Assembly (NCBI GenBank): GCA_964485405.1
Contig: CAZAJG010000019.1
Span: forward strand, 1-64,000
Source: CAKZNE01 sp964485405
Lineage (GTDB): Bacteria > Bacteroidota > Bacteroidia > Flavobacteriales > Schleiferiaceae
Direction of reading: 5' to 3'
Length of the DNA stretch: 64,000 nucleotides
The first letter of the stretch is position 1, and the number at the start of each line of letters is the position of its first letter. The notes beneath the pieces were generated by a model that worked only from the letters and a program-made list of their open reading frames with translations, was not told where the DNA came from and ran no database searches. The translations under genes and the position numbers were made by a program. Below are positions 44,444 through 52,289 of the stretch, in pieces.

Positions 44444-45388
44444 TTAAAAGGTATATTCAATAAACTTTAGGATGCTTTTGCTGAAAGGGTCGCGTATCAA
44501 TTTGGTTTTTAATACCGTTAAGAAGTTATGAATCTCCCGTGCCTCAATCAATTTAAACTCTTTTGATTCTGTTTGTCCGTCTTTTAAATACAGAGCAATG
44601 GAATCATAAACCGCGGTTAGTGTAGTAGGGATGTCGCAGATTATGAGCTTATTCGGGTTATTTGAGTCTTGAGCTATTCGGGTTCGAATACCTCGCCCGG
44701 TTTCGGGCTTAAATTCGTGCCTCGTAAGTTTGTTTATTTTAAAATAGTGATCCGCGCTATCCTGCATATTATGCTGAAGTACACTCGGAATCACAATCTG
44801 AATTTCAAATTCTTCATACCGAACGTGATCGATTTCCACAAAATCTTTGGTTCGTAAATAATCACATATTCTTTTCACAAAATTTTCATAGAAACCCATA
44901 GCTATTGCTGTAGACGGCAATAAGCCAAGTTCAGATAATTTGTATTTTTCTTGGATGTGTGCTGCGATGACTTGCAGTTGGTGGGTTAGCGATTTGTAAT
45001 CTCCTTCTTTAGCCGTTTTATTAAACTCAGATAAGTAGATACCCTCCATATCACTTGGCCGTTTGGCTTCATCTTCCAAAAGGATTAAAGTTCTAAATTT
45101 ACCCAGCCTACCCATAAACAGACCGTACTCAAACAAAACATTGTCTCGGGCTGCATATTGATCTTCCCCGCGGGAGTGGATGCGATCATCTTTGGTGGCT
45201 ACCAGAATCCCAAAATCAAACATGCTTCCTGCTTTAAGCAAAGAATCTAAGTAGGAAGTACTCAAACCAAACACGGTTCCATCATTCCACAAAACACAAT
45301 CAAAATCCTTGCTGAGCACCTCTTTAACTGTATTTGCCACCTCAAGTCCTTCGGAGGAGGAGCCTATGAATATTCTGGGTTTGTTCAT
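44444..45388 (-). CDS. cap12: TIR-STING cyclic-dinucleotide-activated NADase (CBASS effector, Cap12-like)
   Basis: 314 residues in two domains. The TIR-like domain (1-150) starts 'PRIFIGSSSEGLEVANTVKEVL' and has 'FDFGILVATKDDRIHSRG' and 'ARDNVLFEYGLFMGRLG', with the NADase glutamate at E87. The STING domain (about 152-314) has 'LGLLPSTAIAMGFYENFVKRICDYL', 'FEIQIVIPSVL', Arg residues in 'GRGIRTRI' (231-238) and 'CDIPTTLTAVYDSIALYL' (251-268), which match ligand-contacting parts of bacterial STING as I remember the Sphingobacterium and Flavobacteriaceae proteins. In CBASS a cyclic-di-GMP-type signal makes STING form filaments and the TIR domain destroys NAD+, stopping phage growth. The usual partner CD-NTase (CdnE) is not in the window. 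No TM helix. Confidence 0.9.
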   Translation of the reverse strand: MNKPRIFIGSSSEGLEVANTVKEVLSKDFDCVLWNDGTVFGLSTSYLDSLLKAGSMFDFGILVATKDDRIHSRGEDQYAARDNVLFEYGLFMGRLGKFRTLILLEDEAKRPSDMEGIYLSEFNKTAKEGDYKSLTHQLQVIAAHIQEKYKLSELGLLPSTAIAMGFYENFVKRICDYLRTKDFVEIDHVRYEEFEIQIVIPSVLQHNMQDSADHYFKINKLTRHEFKPETGRGIRTRIAQDSNNPNKLIICDIPTTLTAVYDSIALYLKDGQTESKEFKLIEAREIHNFLTVLKTKLIRDPFSKSILKFIEYTF

Positions 45389-45552
45389 GTTTTGTTCTTT
45401 GATAAGATGCAGCGGTTAGCTAGGATCATTCTTAAATCTGATGTTTTTATGGTTCTATTTTGTAGAACGGTCTAGTATAAGAATAGTAGCGGGTTTTTAA
45501 GCACTAACTTTTCGGTTAAACACAGACCTTTTTTATATTTACTTACTTTCGC

Positions 45553-45597
45553 TTTAGCGATTAAACCGCTATTATTTTTATACATTGTTGTACACCG
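45553..45597. repeat. Flanking motif pair, left (inverted relative to 47007-47027)
   Basis: tttagcgat (45553-45561), 25 bases, then gttgtacacc (45587-45596), directly downstream of the TIR-nuclease stop in its sense. Both motifs recur inverted on the other side of the gene. Confidence 0.65.
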
Positions 45598-45603
45598 TTT
45601 TTT

Positions 45604-46995
45604 TTAAAATTTCAAATTGAAGTCATCTATTAAATCAATGATTACATCTGATGGGTCTAATCCTTTGTGCTTTCTCAAAAGCATCTCTTTCAGATTCTCA
45701 TTACTCAAAAAGATTATCAATTTATTGTTCTCCATAAAAATATCTTTTCTTTTTTCAAGTCCACTGTTGTTGGGACTTTTTTTACTACATATTATTCCAA
45801 AACGACCAATAGTCTTTTTAAGATAATCATTAATTTGAAGAAGAACTTGCTTGTCAACTTCGCTACCATCTTTGGAATAATTTTTAAATTCAAAAACTAT
45901 ATATTTGGCATCATAATCATCTCTTATAAATTTCCAATTTTCGTTATTATTACGATTAGGAAATATTGCATCTCTTATGTCAATTCCAGATTCTCTCCTT
46001 GATTGAATTTTAGGTTCTCCTAATGGTGGAACAAACAAATGATTTAATATATCAATACAAATATCTTCATATTTTTTCCAGCCTGTTTTTCCTTCTGGAC
46101 ATTCATCTAATCTTTTAGTTAGTTTCTGAATTTGAATTAGTTGTTCATCTATTATCTTTTCATTAGGCTTTTTTGTAATTTCTGAAGGAAAGTATTTTTT
46201 GACTAAATCAGGATATGAAAAAAGTTTACTAATTAGGTCGTGACCTTCCCAAACAATTAGATTTGGTGCTGAATGTATAAGAAAATTTCTTGAAGAGTAT
46301 GTTAATTCAGAGTTTGTGATTAATAGAACTTTATCAATGTTTTGTTTTGAAGCTAAAGCGTATAATCTTTCTAAAATATTAATAGAAATCTTTGAATGTG
46401 TGTAAAATTTAGATTCAATTATTATATTTTCTTCTTTGCCAAAAATGTTTTGAGTTTTAGCGATAAAGTCATATCCGCCATCTCTTGTTGGTGGTGTTCT
46501 AACTGCGACTAATCCTTCCTTATTTAGTAAGTCAAAAATTAAATCTTCAAATTTTCTCCAATCGAAATTTGACCAATCTTTAAATTCATATTCAGCCTTC
46601 GTTATTTGTCCTAAAGACTTTTTTATTATTTGTAAGCCTTGTTCCTTATTTTTTGAAAAATCTGCATATAAATATCCTGATAAGTCAGCTGGGATTTCGG
46701 AATCGTCTATCTTAATTGGTAGAACTTTAATTCCTTTTTTTATAGCACTTAATAAAACAGCTGAATTGAACTCATATTTTACCCAGTCAGAATTTTTAGA
46801 AGAATCACTTAAAACAATTATAAATGCATCACTTGAATGTATTCCTGTATTTATTCTATCAATTATACTGTCTCCAACTTGAATTTCTTCTTGGTCATAC
46901 CAAATTTCAAAGTCTAAATTTTCAAGTTCATTTTTTAACCATTCGACAAACTCTTTGTCAGCGTAAGAATAACTTATAAATATTTTTTTCTTCAT
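45604..46995 (-). CDS. TIR domain fused to two PD-(D/E)XK nuclease-like domains
   Basis: 463 residues. TIR domain 1-128: 'KIFISYSYADKEFVEWLKNELE', 'IWYDQEEIQVGDSIIDRI', 'DAFIIVLSDSSKNSDWVKYEFNSAV' with the likely NADase glutamate E75. Second, an Mrr-type restriction-endonuclease-like domain (about 143-265): E150, D176 in 'GGYDFI', E194-S-K196 in 'IIIESKF'. Third, another PD-(D/E)XK-like domain (about 304-445): E310, D339 in 'SGIDIRD', E369-F-K371 in 'FEFKNYS'. Cytoplasmic. By analogy a defence gene with NAD-degrading and DNA-cutting parts. The frame opens at a TTG (47004), but the ATG at 46995 begins the TIR strand directly. Clearly richer in A+T than the surrounding genes, with inverted flanking motifs. 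Confidence 0.85.
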   Translation of the reverse strand: MKKKIFISYSYADKEFVEWLKNELENLDFEIWYDQEEIQVGDSIIDRINTGIHSSDAFIIVLSDSSKNSDWVKYEFNSAVLLSAIKKGIKVLPIKIDDSEIPADLSGYLYADFSKNKEQGLQIIKKSLGQITKAEYEFKDWSNFDWRKFEDLIFDLLNKEGLVAVRTPPTRDGGYDFIAKTQNIFGKEENIIIESKFYTHSKISINILERLYALASKQNIDKVLLITNSELTYSSRNFLIHSAPNLIVWEGHDLISKLFSYPDLVKKYFPSEITKKPNEKIIDEQLIQIQKLTKRLDECPEGKTGWKKYEDICIDILNHLFVPPLGEPKIQSRRESGIDIRDAIFPNRNNNENWKFIRDDYDAKYIVFEFKNYSKDGSEVDKQVLLQINDYLKKTIGRFGIICSKKSPNNSGLEKRKDIFMENNKLIIFLSNENLKEMLLRKHKGLDPSDVIIDLIDDFNLKF

Positions 46996-47006
46996 TTCGG
47001 TCAAAT

Positions 47007-47027
47007 GGTGTACAACGTATCGCTAAA
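47007..47027. repeat. Flanking motif pair, right
   Basis: ggtgtacaac (47007-47016), two bases, then atcgctaaa (47019-47027), immediately upstream of the TIR-nuclease ATG in its sense; exact reverse complements of the two motifs at 45553-45597, with a shorter spacer. Confidence 0.65.
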
Positions 47028-47042
47028 CTTACCTTTCAAAAA

Positions 47043-47086
47043 AAGGTGCGTTTAGCCCTATAAATACAAGGAAATAAACGCACCTT
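47043..47086 (-). terminator. Strong rho-independent terminator of the multihaem cytochrome gene
   Basis: aaggtgcgttta (47043-47054) pairs with taaacgcacctt (47075-47086), a perfect 12-base stem with a 20-base loop, and on the minus strand it is followed by a run of T. It lies 17 bases beyond the cytochrome stop and marks the right edge of the accessory stretch. Confidence 0.85.
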
Positions 47087-47102
47087 CTATTAAACTTATA
47101 TT

Positions 47103-49793
47103 TTACTGAATCCCTTTCTCTCCACGTCCAGTTTCTAATATCCAACCTTCTACAGGGGTGTCTTCCGTTTTTAAGTGAGAAGTCATGTAGAATAAACGTT
47201 GGCCGCCTGTTCCGGTAGCGGTTTCAAAACGTTGCTGGAGGTAGAAGGGAGGGATGGATTGGTAGTACAATACCGCAACCACTTTACCGCCTTGTATTTT
47301 AGATTTAGGGATGCTTACTTCATAGGTAATGGCATCTTGTCCTTGTCCGCTCATGTAGAGCTTATCCTTAGTCACTAAACCATGCGGCATAGTGGCTTCG
47401 GCAAACTCGGCACTAAATCCATCTGGGCCGGTTTTCGTCCAACCTTGTGGGAGTAGGCGGTTGTCTTTAGGCACTTCAAAAATGGATACAAAACTGGTGG
47501 TGAATTTTCCTTCTGGGTTTTTCGCCAGCTCTTGGTAAATCTGCACTTGGTTTTGTTGGTTAATGGTGGTGTAATGGCGTTCAAATTGCTGTTCGCCCAA
47601 ACCATCTTCCTCTAAAAACTCAGAAGGAAGGGGGACACCATTTTGGTCGGTAACCACACCTACTGAATTGGTACGGCCCGAAGCCCAAACCGTGTCGCCC
47701 TTGCTGTTTAACACAGCAAACTGGATGAAAGCCCTTCTGAATCCAACTCCCGATGGGAATCGGTGTCCGGTTAAATTGGTAAGCAGCACATCGGCACTCA
47801 GGGTACCATTGCTGTAGCTGGTAGAAGTTACTTTAACGTCTACACTCTGTGTTTTAGCCAAGTAGTTGGAGTTTTCAATGGCGTTGGGTAAACCATTGGA
47901 TAATCCAGTCATATAATCCGTTTTACGCACGCCTAGGAGGTCGTCAAACTGATTAAACATCTCCAAACCATATACATTAATACCCAGTAAAGTATGTCTT
48001 CTAAAACCTTCTCTACGCTCTAGGGTAATGCTATCCAAAGCGGTTAGATGATCGCCTTCCGGGTAATCCTGATCTTGGATGTTGGCAATTTTAAAAGCCA
48101 ATTCATTTCCTTTTCCAAGCGGGTAGGTGGTAGGCATGTGGCAATCCTGACAGGTTTTAATGTTGGAACCATTCGGCACATATTCATTTTGGAAATTACT
48201 GTTTATCCATTCCAGATAAGTAGCTTGTTCATAGTGCATACCCACTTTTTTGCCTTTGTTGTTGTACACCGGCAAGTGAATGGTATGGCAGCTTCCACAA
48301 AGCCTGGATTCGTTGGTGTAAGCGCTGTATTTAGGTACTAAGCCCAAAGACGCTTGCATGGCGTGGATTTTAGGATTTTTAAAAGGTCCGTGTACTTCGC
48401 CTGGAGGAGAAACTTCAAACTTCCCGGTTTCAATTTCCGTTAAAGGTTTATCGTCATCAATAATCTGGTGGCAACTCATACAAGAAATTCCTTCGCGGCC
48501 AAGCGCACCATATTTACCCTTACTATTGGCTTTACCGTTGTATTCATAATCGTAATGATACATCTGCTCCACTTTAAAGAAAGAGTCTTGGCTCGGGAAA
48601 TCGATGTGGAATTGTCTTTGTCCCATTACACCATGGCAACTCAAACACAAGTTTTGAATGGTATCGGGTAAGTTCCCTTGATTGTGAATGGTTTTTTCAC
48701 TCTCTAATTGTGCGTAGAAGATCGGATCTCTACCCGCTAATCCCATCATAGACCAACGCCACTCTCCGTATGGAGAAATGTTTTTGGCGGTATCTGAATG
48801 CGGATCACCCACCAACATATTCGGTAAGAAGTTTCCACTTTGGCCATCGTGGCAACCCAAACATTGATCGGACGTAATAAACTGCTCCGGGCCATGTTCA
48901 CCCGAAACCACATGATCGTAAGTTACCGGAGGAAAACGCTTTACCTGATCTCTAGAAACAGGAGGGTAGTAGGAAAAGGTGTTTAAAAAGGCAGAGTCTA
49001 CATAACTATCCGAAGTATCTACCGTATTGGAAGCGGTTAATGCCGTTACCGCATTGGCCAAACGAGAATGCTCATCTACGTGGGCCTGTCCTTTGGGATC
49101 GTCTCTCCAAGATCCATCTACATAAAAGCTGATCGGGTCACCGGCTTCGCCTTCAATGTTGCGTAAGCTGGAAAAAGTAAATTCGTTTTCAGCAGAAGCG
49201 TGGCAGCGTACACAGTATTGCCCAAAACCAGAGTTTGGATAGTCAAACGGATAGGTATTGAGCTGATCCGTAGTTTGGTTGTGGCCATAGTAGCTCCAAA
49301 ACCAACCGTCTTTAGCTCCGCTTTTATCTTTTACCATTACCGTCCAACCCGAAAAATATTCGGAATGTGGATCTTCTTCAAATTTGTTGAGTTCGTCTAT
49401 GGTTAAGCCTGTATAACGCTGTGCAGGAGCGGGATACATTACTTTTACAATCATGGCGCCATCTGGAATTTCTCCTTCGCGTCCTTTTTTAAGCCAGTGG
49501 TATACTTCTGGCGAATAATAGATCATTACGGCTGGGTGTGTTCCGTAAGACACATCGTCCACAAAAGGCCCGGTGTTTCTTACGCTCTTATCGTGTTTCC
49601 AGTCTAAAGTTTCATATTCCCGATTGTCTAGAAAAGCATAGAGTTTGGTTTCGTACTCATCCAAAGGCATGGTACTCGGTAAGGGGAGCGGTGATTTTTC
49701 ACCGGCATATCCGGTTACGCTTTTATCCAAAAGGTATAAAGCAACACCCACGGCTGCCAGGAGGAGAATTACAAGTAGAGTTTTGAGACGCAT
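47103..49793 (-). CDS. Cytochrome P460-like/multihaem c-type cytochrome
   Basis: 896 residues. One N-terminal hydrophobic helix (4-20), then a P460-like domain (about 45-200) with 'SGWTVMVKDKSGAKDGWFWSYYG' and 'YCVRCHASAENEFTF'. Six CxxCH haem-binding motifs are visible: CVRCH (about 195), CLGCH (310), CLSCH (381), CMSCH (438), CGSCH (498) and CQDCH (548). The C-terminal third (about 640-880) is a beta-rich domain ('SVDVKVTSTSYSNGTLSADVLLTNLTGHRFPSGVGFRRAFIQF'). It should be a periplasmic or surface electron-transfer protein exported by Sec; the substrate is not clear. Single gene on the minus strand with a strong terminator. Confidence 0.85.
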   Translation of the reverse strand: MRLKTLLVILLLAAVGVALYLLDKSVTGYAGEKSPLPLPSTMPLDEYETKLYAFLDNREYETLDWKHDKSVRNTGPFVDDVSYGTHPAVMIYYSPEVYHWLKKGREGEIPDGAMIVKVMYPAPAQRYTGLTIDELNKFEEDPHSEYFSGWTVMVKDKSGAKDGWFWSYYGHNQTTDQLNTYPFDYPNSGFGQYCVRCHASAENEFTFSSLRNIEGEAGDPISFYVDGSWRDDPKGQAHVDEHSRLANAVTALTASNTVDTSDSYVDSAFLNTFSYYPPVSRDQVKRFPPVTYDHVVSGEHGPEQFITSDQCLGCHDGQSGNFLPNMLVGDPHSDTAKNISPYGEWRWSMMGLAGRDPIFYAQLESEKTIHNQGNLPDTIQNLCLSCHGVMGQRQFHIDFPSQDSFFKVEQMYHYDYEYNGKANSKGKYGALGREGISCMSCHQIIDDDKPLTEIETGKFEVSPPGEVHGPFKNPKIHAMQASLGLVPKYSAYTNESRLCGSCHTIHLPVYNNKGKKVGMHYEQATYLEWINSNFQNEYVPNGSNIKTCQDCHMPTTYPLGKGNELAFKIANIQDQDYPEGDHLTALDSITLERREGFRRHTLLGINVYGLEMFNQFDDLLGVRKTDYMTGLSNGLPNAIENSNYLAKTQSVDVKVTSTSYSNGTLSADVLLTNLTGHRFPSGVGFRRAFIQFAVLNSKGDTVWASGRTNSVGVVTDQNGVPLPSEFLEEDGLGEQQFERHYTTINQQNQVQIYQELAKNPEGKFTTSFVSIFEVPKDNRLLPQGWTKTGPDGFSAEFAEATMPHGLVTKDKLYMSGQGQDAITYEVSIPKSKIQGGKVVAVLYYQSIPPFYLQQRFETATGTGGQRLFYMTSHLKTEDTPVEGWILETGRGEKGIQ

Positions 49794-49840
49794 GATTTAT
49801 TGGTTTGAGATACTAGTTTAAATTGAGGTATGTTGGTTTC

Positions 49841-50497
49841 TTAATTCCAGTGTTGTTCTTTCAGTATTCGGTAAGGAGGCGTTATTCTTTGCACTAAATG
49901 CCATTGTAGATTGCCGCCTTTCCCAAAGCGATTGGGGCTTACTTTTCCAAATTGCATTTCACGATTTGGAGCAATCCGCACCGTTACTTCGTATTGAATC
50001 AAAGAATCGGGTGGGAGAATAACCCCATTGCATTTGCAGGTGTCGTAATTAAAGTCTGAACAATTATTAAGCGCGTATCGATCTAAAGTTTCGGCCTTGG
50101 TTAAGCCCGCTTGGTAGGCGTTTACGTTGGTAAACCAACTGCCATATTCCAATTTGGGCTGTACGCGATACAGGGTAACGGAATCGCTGTACCACACAAG
50201 GAGAACCGTATCTTCATCTATCCAAGACTTTAAACAGCCTCCATTGTTGGCTATTGCTCCGTTAATCACTTTACTCGAATCGATAGTGCCATATTTTCCA
50301 GCACATGCAAGCAGTTGAGCTACGGTTTCTGGAGAATCACAAGGGTCAGAATGTATGCCAGTGCCTACTGTTCCGTCATATACATCCGTGGCTACGGTGT
50401 CCTCCTCCGTATTTGAATCGGTGGGTGTAACCTGAGTTTGACAGGAGGAAACGGTGAAAAGGAAAGAAGCGCAAACAAAAAGCTTTAGGGCTTTCAT
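49841..50497 (-). CDS. Hypothetical lipoprotein
   Basis: 218 residues. Lipoprotein signal with Cys at about 19 ('LFTVSSCQTQVTP'), a threonine/acid-rich linker, then a compact Cys-containing domain ('IHSDPCDSPETVAQLLACAGKYGTIDSS', 'CSDFNYDTCKCNGVILPPDS') and a C-terminal strand region ending in 'PPYRILKEQHWN'. The phrase 'SLIQYEVTVRIAPNREMQFGKVSPNRFGKGGNLQWHLVQR' is unusual and unassigned. The start is 47 bases upstream of the cytochrome gene, on the same strand, so it may be the first gene of that transcript. Function unknown. Confidence 0.65.
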   Translation of the reverse strand: MKALKLFVCASFLFTVSSCQTQVTPTDSNTEEDTVATDVYDGTVGTGIHSDPCDSPETVAQLLACAGKYGTIDSSKVINGAIANNGGCLKSWIDEDTVLLVWYSDSVTLYRVQPKLEYGSWFTNVNAYQAGLTKAETLDRYALNNCSDFNYDTCKCNGVILPPDSLIQYEVTVRIAPNREMQFGKVSPNRFGKGGNLQWHLVQRITPPYRILKEQHWN

Positions 50498-50644
50498 AGT
50501 GGAGGATATTGGTTTGGTTTAACTCGGTTTGAAAGAGTTAAGATAAATCAATTATCTCGCAGGCTAAAACCTTAGGTCATCTTAAGTGTCTGAAATATAA
50601 GATTTTATACAACTTTTAGTTGTTTGTGTTTAAAAGGTGAAATT

Positions 50645-50698
50645 GCAAAAGGTGTTGATAATCAGAAGTAAACAATCGATTTTAATCAACACCTTTGC
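50645..50698. terminator. Long stem-loop of unknown role
   Basis: gcaaaaggtgttgat (50645-50659) pairs with atcaacacctttgc (50685-50698): 14 paired bases and a single bulged A, loop of 25. It is not followed by a clear T-run, so it may be a second terminator or an RNA structure. Confidence 0.5.
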
Positions 50699-50748
50699 TT
50701 TGAAAAATTCACATGGCTACTAACCATCAGTTTAGAAGGAATCTAGAT

Positions 50749-50785
50749 AAAAGGATAAACCCTTTAAAGGTGCGTTTATCCTTTT
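50749..50785 (-). terminator. Terminator of the OmpA-like gene
   Basis: aaaaggataaac (50749-50760) pairs with gtttatcctttt (50774-50785), a perfect 12-base stem with a 13-base loop, 27 bases past the OmpA stop. Confidence 0.8.
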
Positions 50786-50811
50786 TTAAACCAGCTGTAT
50801 TTTAGCAATGA

Positions 50812-52107
50812 TCAATCTTTTTCCACGCTTATCGTGGTTTCCTCTAAATCGTAGTTGAAAATGTAATATTTGCGAAAAAGAGACTTTTCACGAACAAAAA
50901 ACCCATTATACCAGTATCTACGCAGTACACTGAAGTTGGGACCTGGAAATCCAGCAAACATTTTACGGTGATATAAATCATTTAAAAGCATTGGGTTAAG
51001 ACGCAATGTATCATTATTGGCATCAACAAAAGTGGCTTCCACAACGTAATTGTTCGATCTGTAAGCGGGCAAGTTCATTCTAAACGTATGTCCTTTATGA
51101 GCATAGGTTTGAGTAATCACAAATTTTGGACAATCGCTGCTTACTTTTATAGATAAAGGCTGTAAATCTTCCGGGAAGTCAAACTTTGGGGAGTAAGTTT
51201 CTGCTGAGAAAATATCACAGTTTACTGCAAAATTTGGGTTTCTTACTTTGAACTCATAGAACAATTGACCATTTACACGTATACGCCTAAATCCAGCTTT
51301 TCGCATACGGATCCAGTTGCCATTTTCATCAATTACAAAGGGTCTAAAACGCCTTGGGTTCCAGGTACAATCGTCATTCTCAAATATGGGTATTCTCACC
51401 TTTACCGGTTGGTTAAAGGAACTGCTATCGCAACCCGGTTTTGTTTTCACTCGCATCATCCCTCCAGATATAAGCGGAGAACCGTTAAAAGCCGTAGTGT
51501 TTAAGCCACTTTCTAGAATTTGGTTTAAACTCACGGCTTCCTCCATCTCTAAACAGTCATTACGCTTGTTGAATTCTGATTTATCTATCACCAGCTGACT
51601 CCCTTCTGGGAACGTGAGAATGGTATCGGTACTCACATTATTTACCTCTACAATTATTTTTTCTTCCTCTTCGGGCACAACTTCTTGTGGTTTAGGTGGT
51701 TTTTTGGGCTTGTAAGCAATGGAAATATCCACCCTACGATTGGCCAGTTTTCCATATTCACTCAGATTACTCTTTACGGGAACCTCTTCGCCATGAAAGG
51801 AAGTATTGAACCGAGGGTTTCCAATTTTGAAGCTTTTTAAATAGCCTTTTACTTCAGCTACACGCTTTTGCGAGAGCTTTACATTGTAGGAGCTGTCTGC
51901 GTCACTATCGGTATGCCCTTTAAGGGAAATGCTTTCAATCCTATGCTTGGAGAGTCGTTTAATCCAGCGTTTCAGCTTGGCTTTATCCTCTTTTTCGAGT
52001 TGGTACGAATCGGATTGAAAATGGACTGAGGTTTGAGACACCTGTGATCTTTGAGAAAATAGAACACAAGGTATCATCAACCCGAGGGTTAAGATTAATG
52101 ATCTCAT
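50812..52107 (-). CDS. OmpA-family protein
   Basis: 431 residues. Signal peptide 1-19, then an OmpA-type peptidoglycan-binding domain at the N-terminus (about 25-130): 'VHFQSDSYQLEKEDKAKLKRWIKRL', 'ISLKGHTDSDADSSYNVKLSQKRVAEVKGYL' and 'GKLANRRVDISI' with the Asp and Arg that contact diaminopimelate. A proline-rich linker (132-142) leads to a C-terminal region with 'VDKSEFNKRNDCLEMEEAVSLNQILESGLNTTAFNGSPLISGGMMRVKTKPGCDS', of no recognised family. An N-terminal OmpA domain is unusual, since the domain normally ends the protein. Probably an outer-membrane-associated periplasmic protein tethered to the wall. Confidence 0.8.
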   Translation of the reverse strand: MRSLILTLGLMIPCVLFSQRSQVSQTSVHFQSDSYQLEKEDKAKLKRWIKRLSKHRIESISLKGHTDSDADSSYNVKLSQKRVAEVKGYLKSFKIGNPRFNTSFHGEEVPVKSNLSEYGKLANRRVDISIAYKPKKPPKPQEVVPEEEEKIIVEVNNVSTDTILTFPEGSQLVIDKSEFNKRNDCLEMEEAVSLNQILESGLNTTAFNGSPLISGGMMRVKTKPGCDSSSFNQPVKVRIPIFENDDCTWNPRRFRPFVIDENGNWIRMRKAGFRRIRVNGQLFYEFKVRNPNFAVNCDIFSAETYSPKFDFPEDLQPLSIKVSSDCPKFVITQTYAHKGHTFRMNLPAYRSNNYVVEATFVDANNDTLRLNPMLLNDLYHRKMFAGFPGPNFSVLRRYWYNGFFVREKSLFRKYYIFNYDLEETTISVEKD

Positions 52108-52235
52108 TATGTAGAAAAATTAGGGTTTCGTTACCACCTAAGATACTAATTTTTGAGAAACTAGTACACCTGTATTGAAGAAGTAGGCGAGATTTTATGT
52201 GGATAATAGGAGAGGGAATCTAACTTCCAAAAACA

Positions 52236-52267
52236 AAAAAAGGACTGTATTTCTACAATCCTTTTTG
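52236..52267 (-). terminator. Terminator of the LruC gene
   Basis: aaaaaaggactgta (52236-52249) and tacaatcctttttg (52254-52267) form a 13-base stem with one G-T wobble and a four-base loop, 23 bases past the stop at 52290. Confidence 0.75.
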
Positions 52268-52289
52268 TTATTCTTTAAGGGATATAAAA

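Larger units (their letters stand above)
50498..50811. other. Intergenic region with two hairpins
   Basis: 314 bases between the OmpA gene stop and the lipoprotein start. It holds the OmpA terminator (50749-50785) and a second long hairpin (50645-50698); the rest, about 50498-50640, is A+T-rich and probably carries the promoter of the lipoprotein gene. No open frame. Confidence 0.5.

Noticed and set aside
44670..44720. gggttcgaata and flanking GC-rich bases resembling a tRNA T-arm
   Set aside because: It lies inside the TIR-STING reading frame (Arg-rich segment) and has no acceptor or anticodon arm around it.
42470..47004. A CD-NTase or other CBASS signal enzyme hidden near TIR-STING
   Set aside because: I checked the frames on both strands in this stretch and found none with a nucleotidyltransferase GS and DxD pattern.
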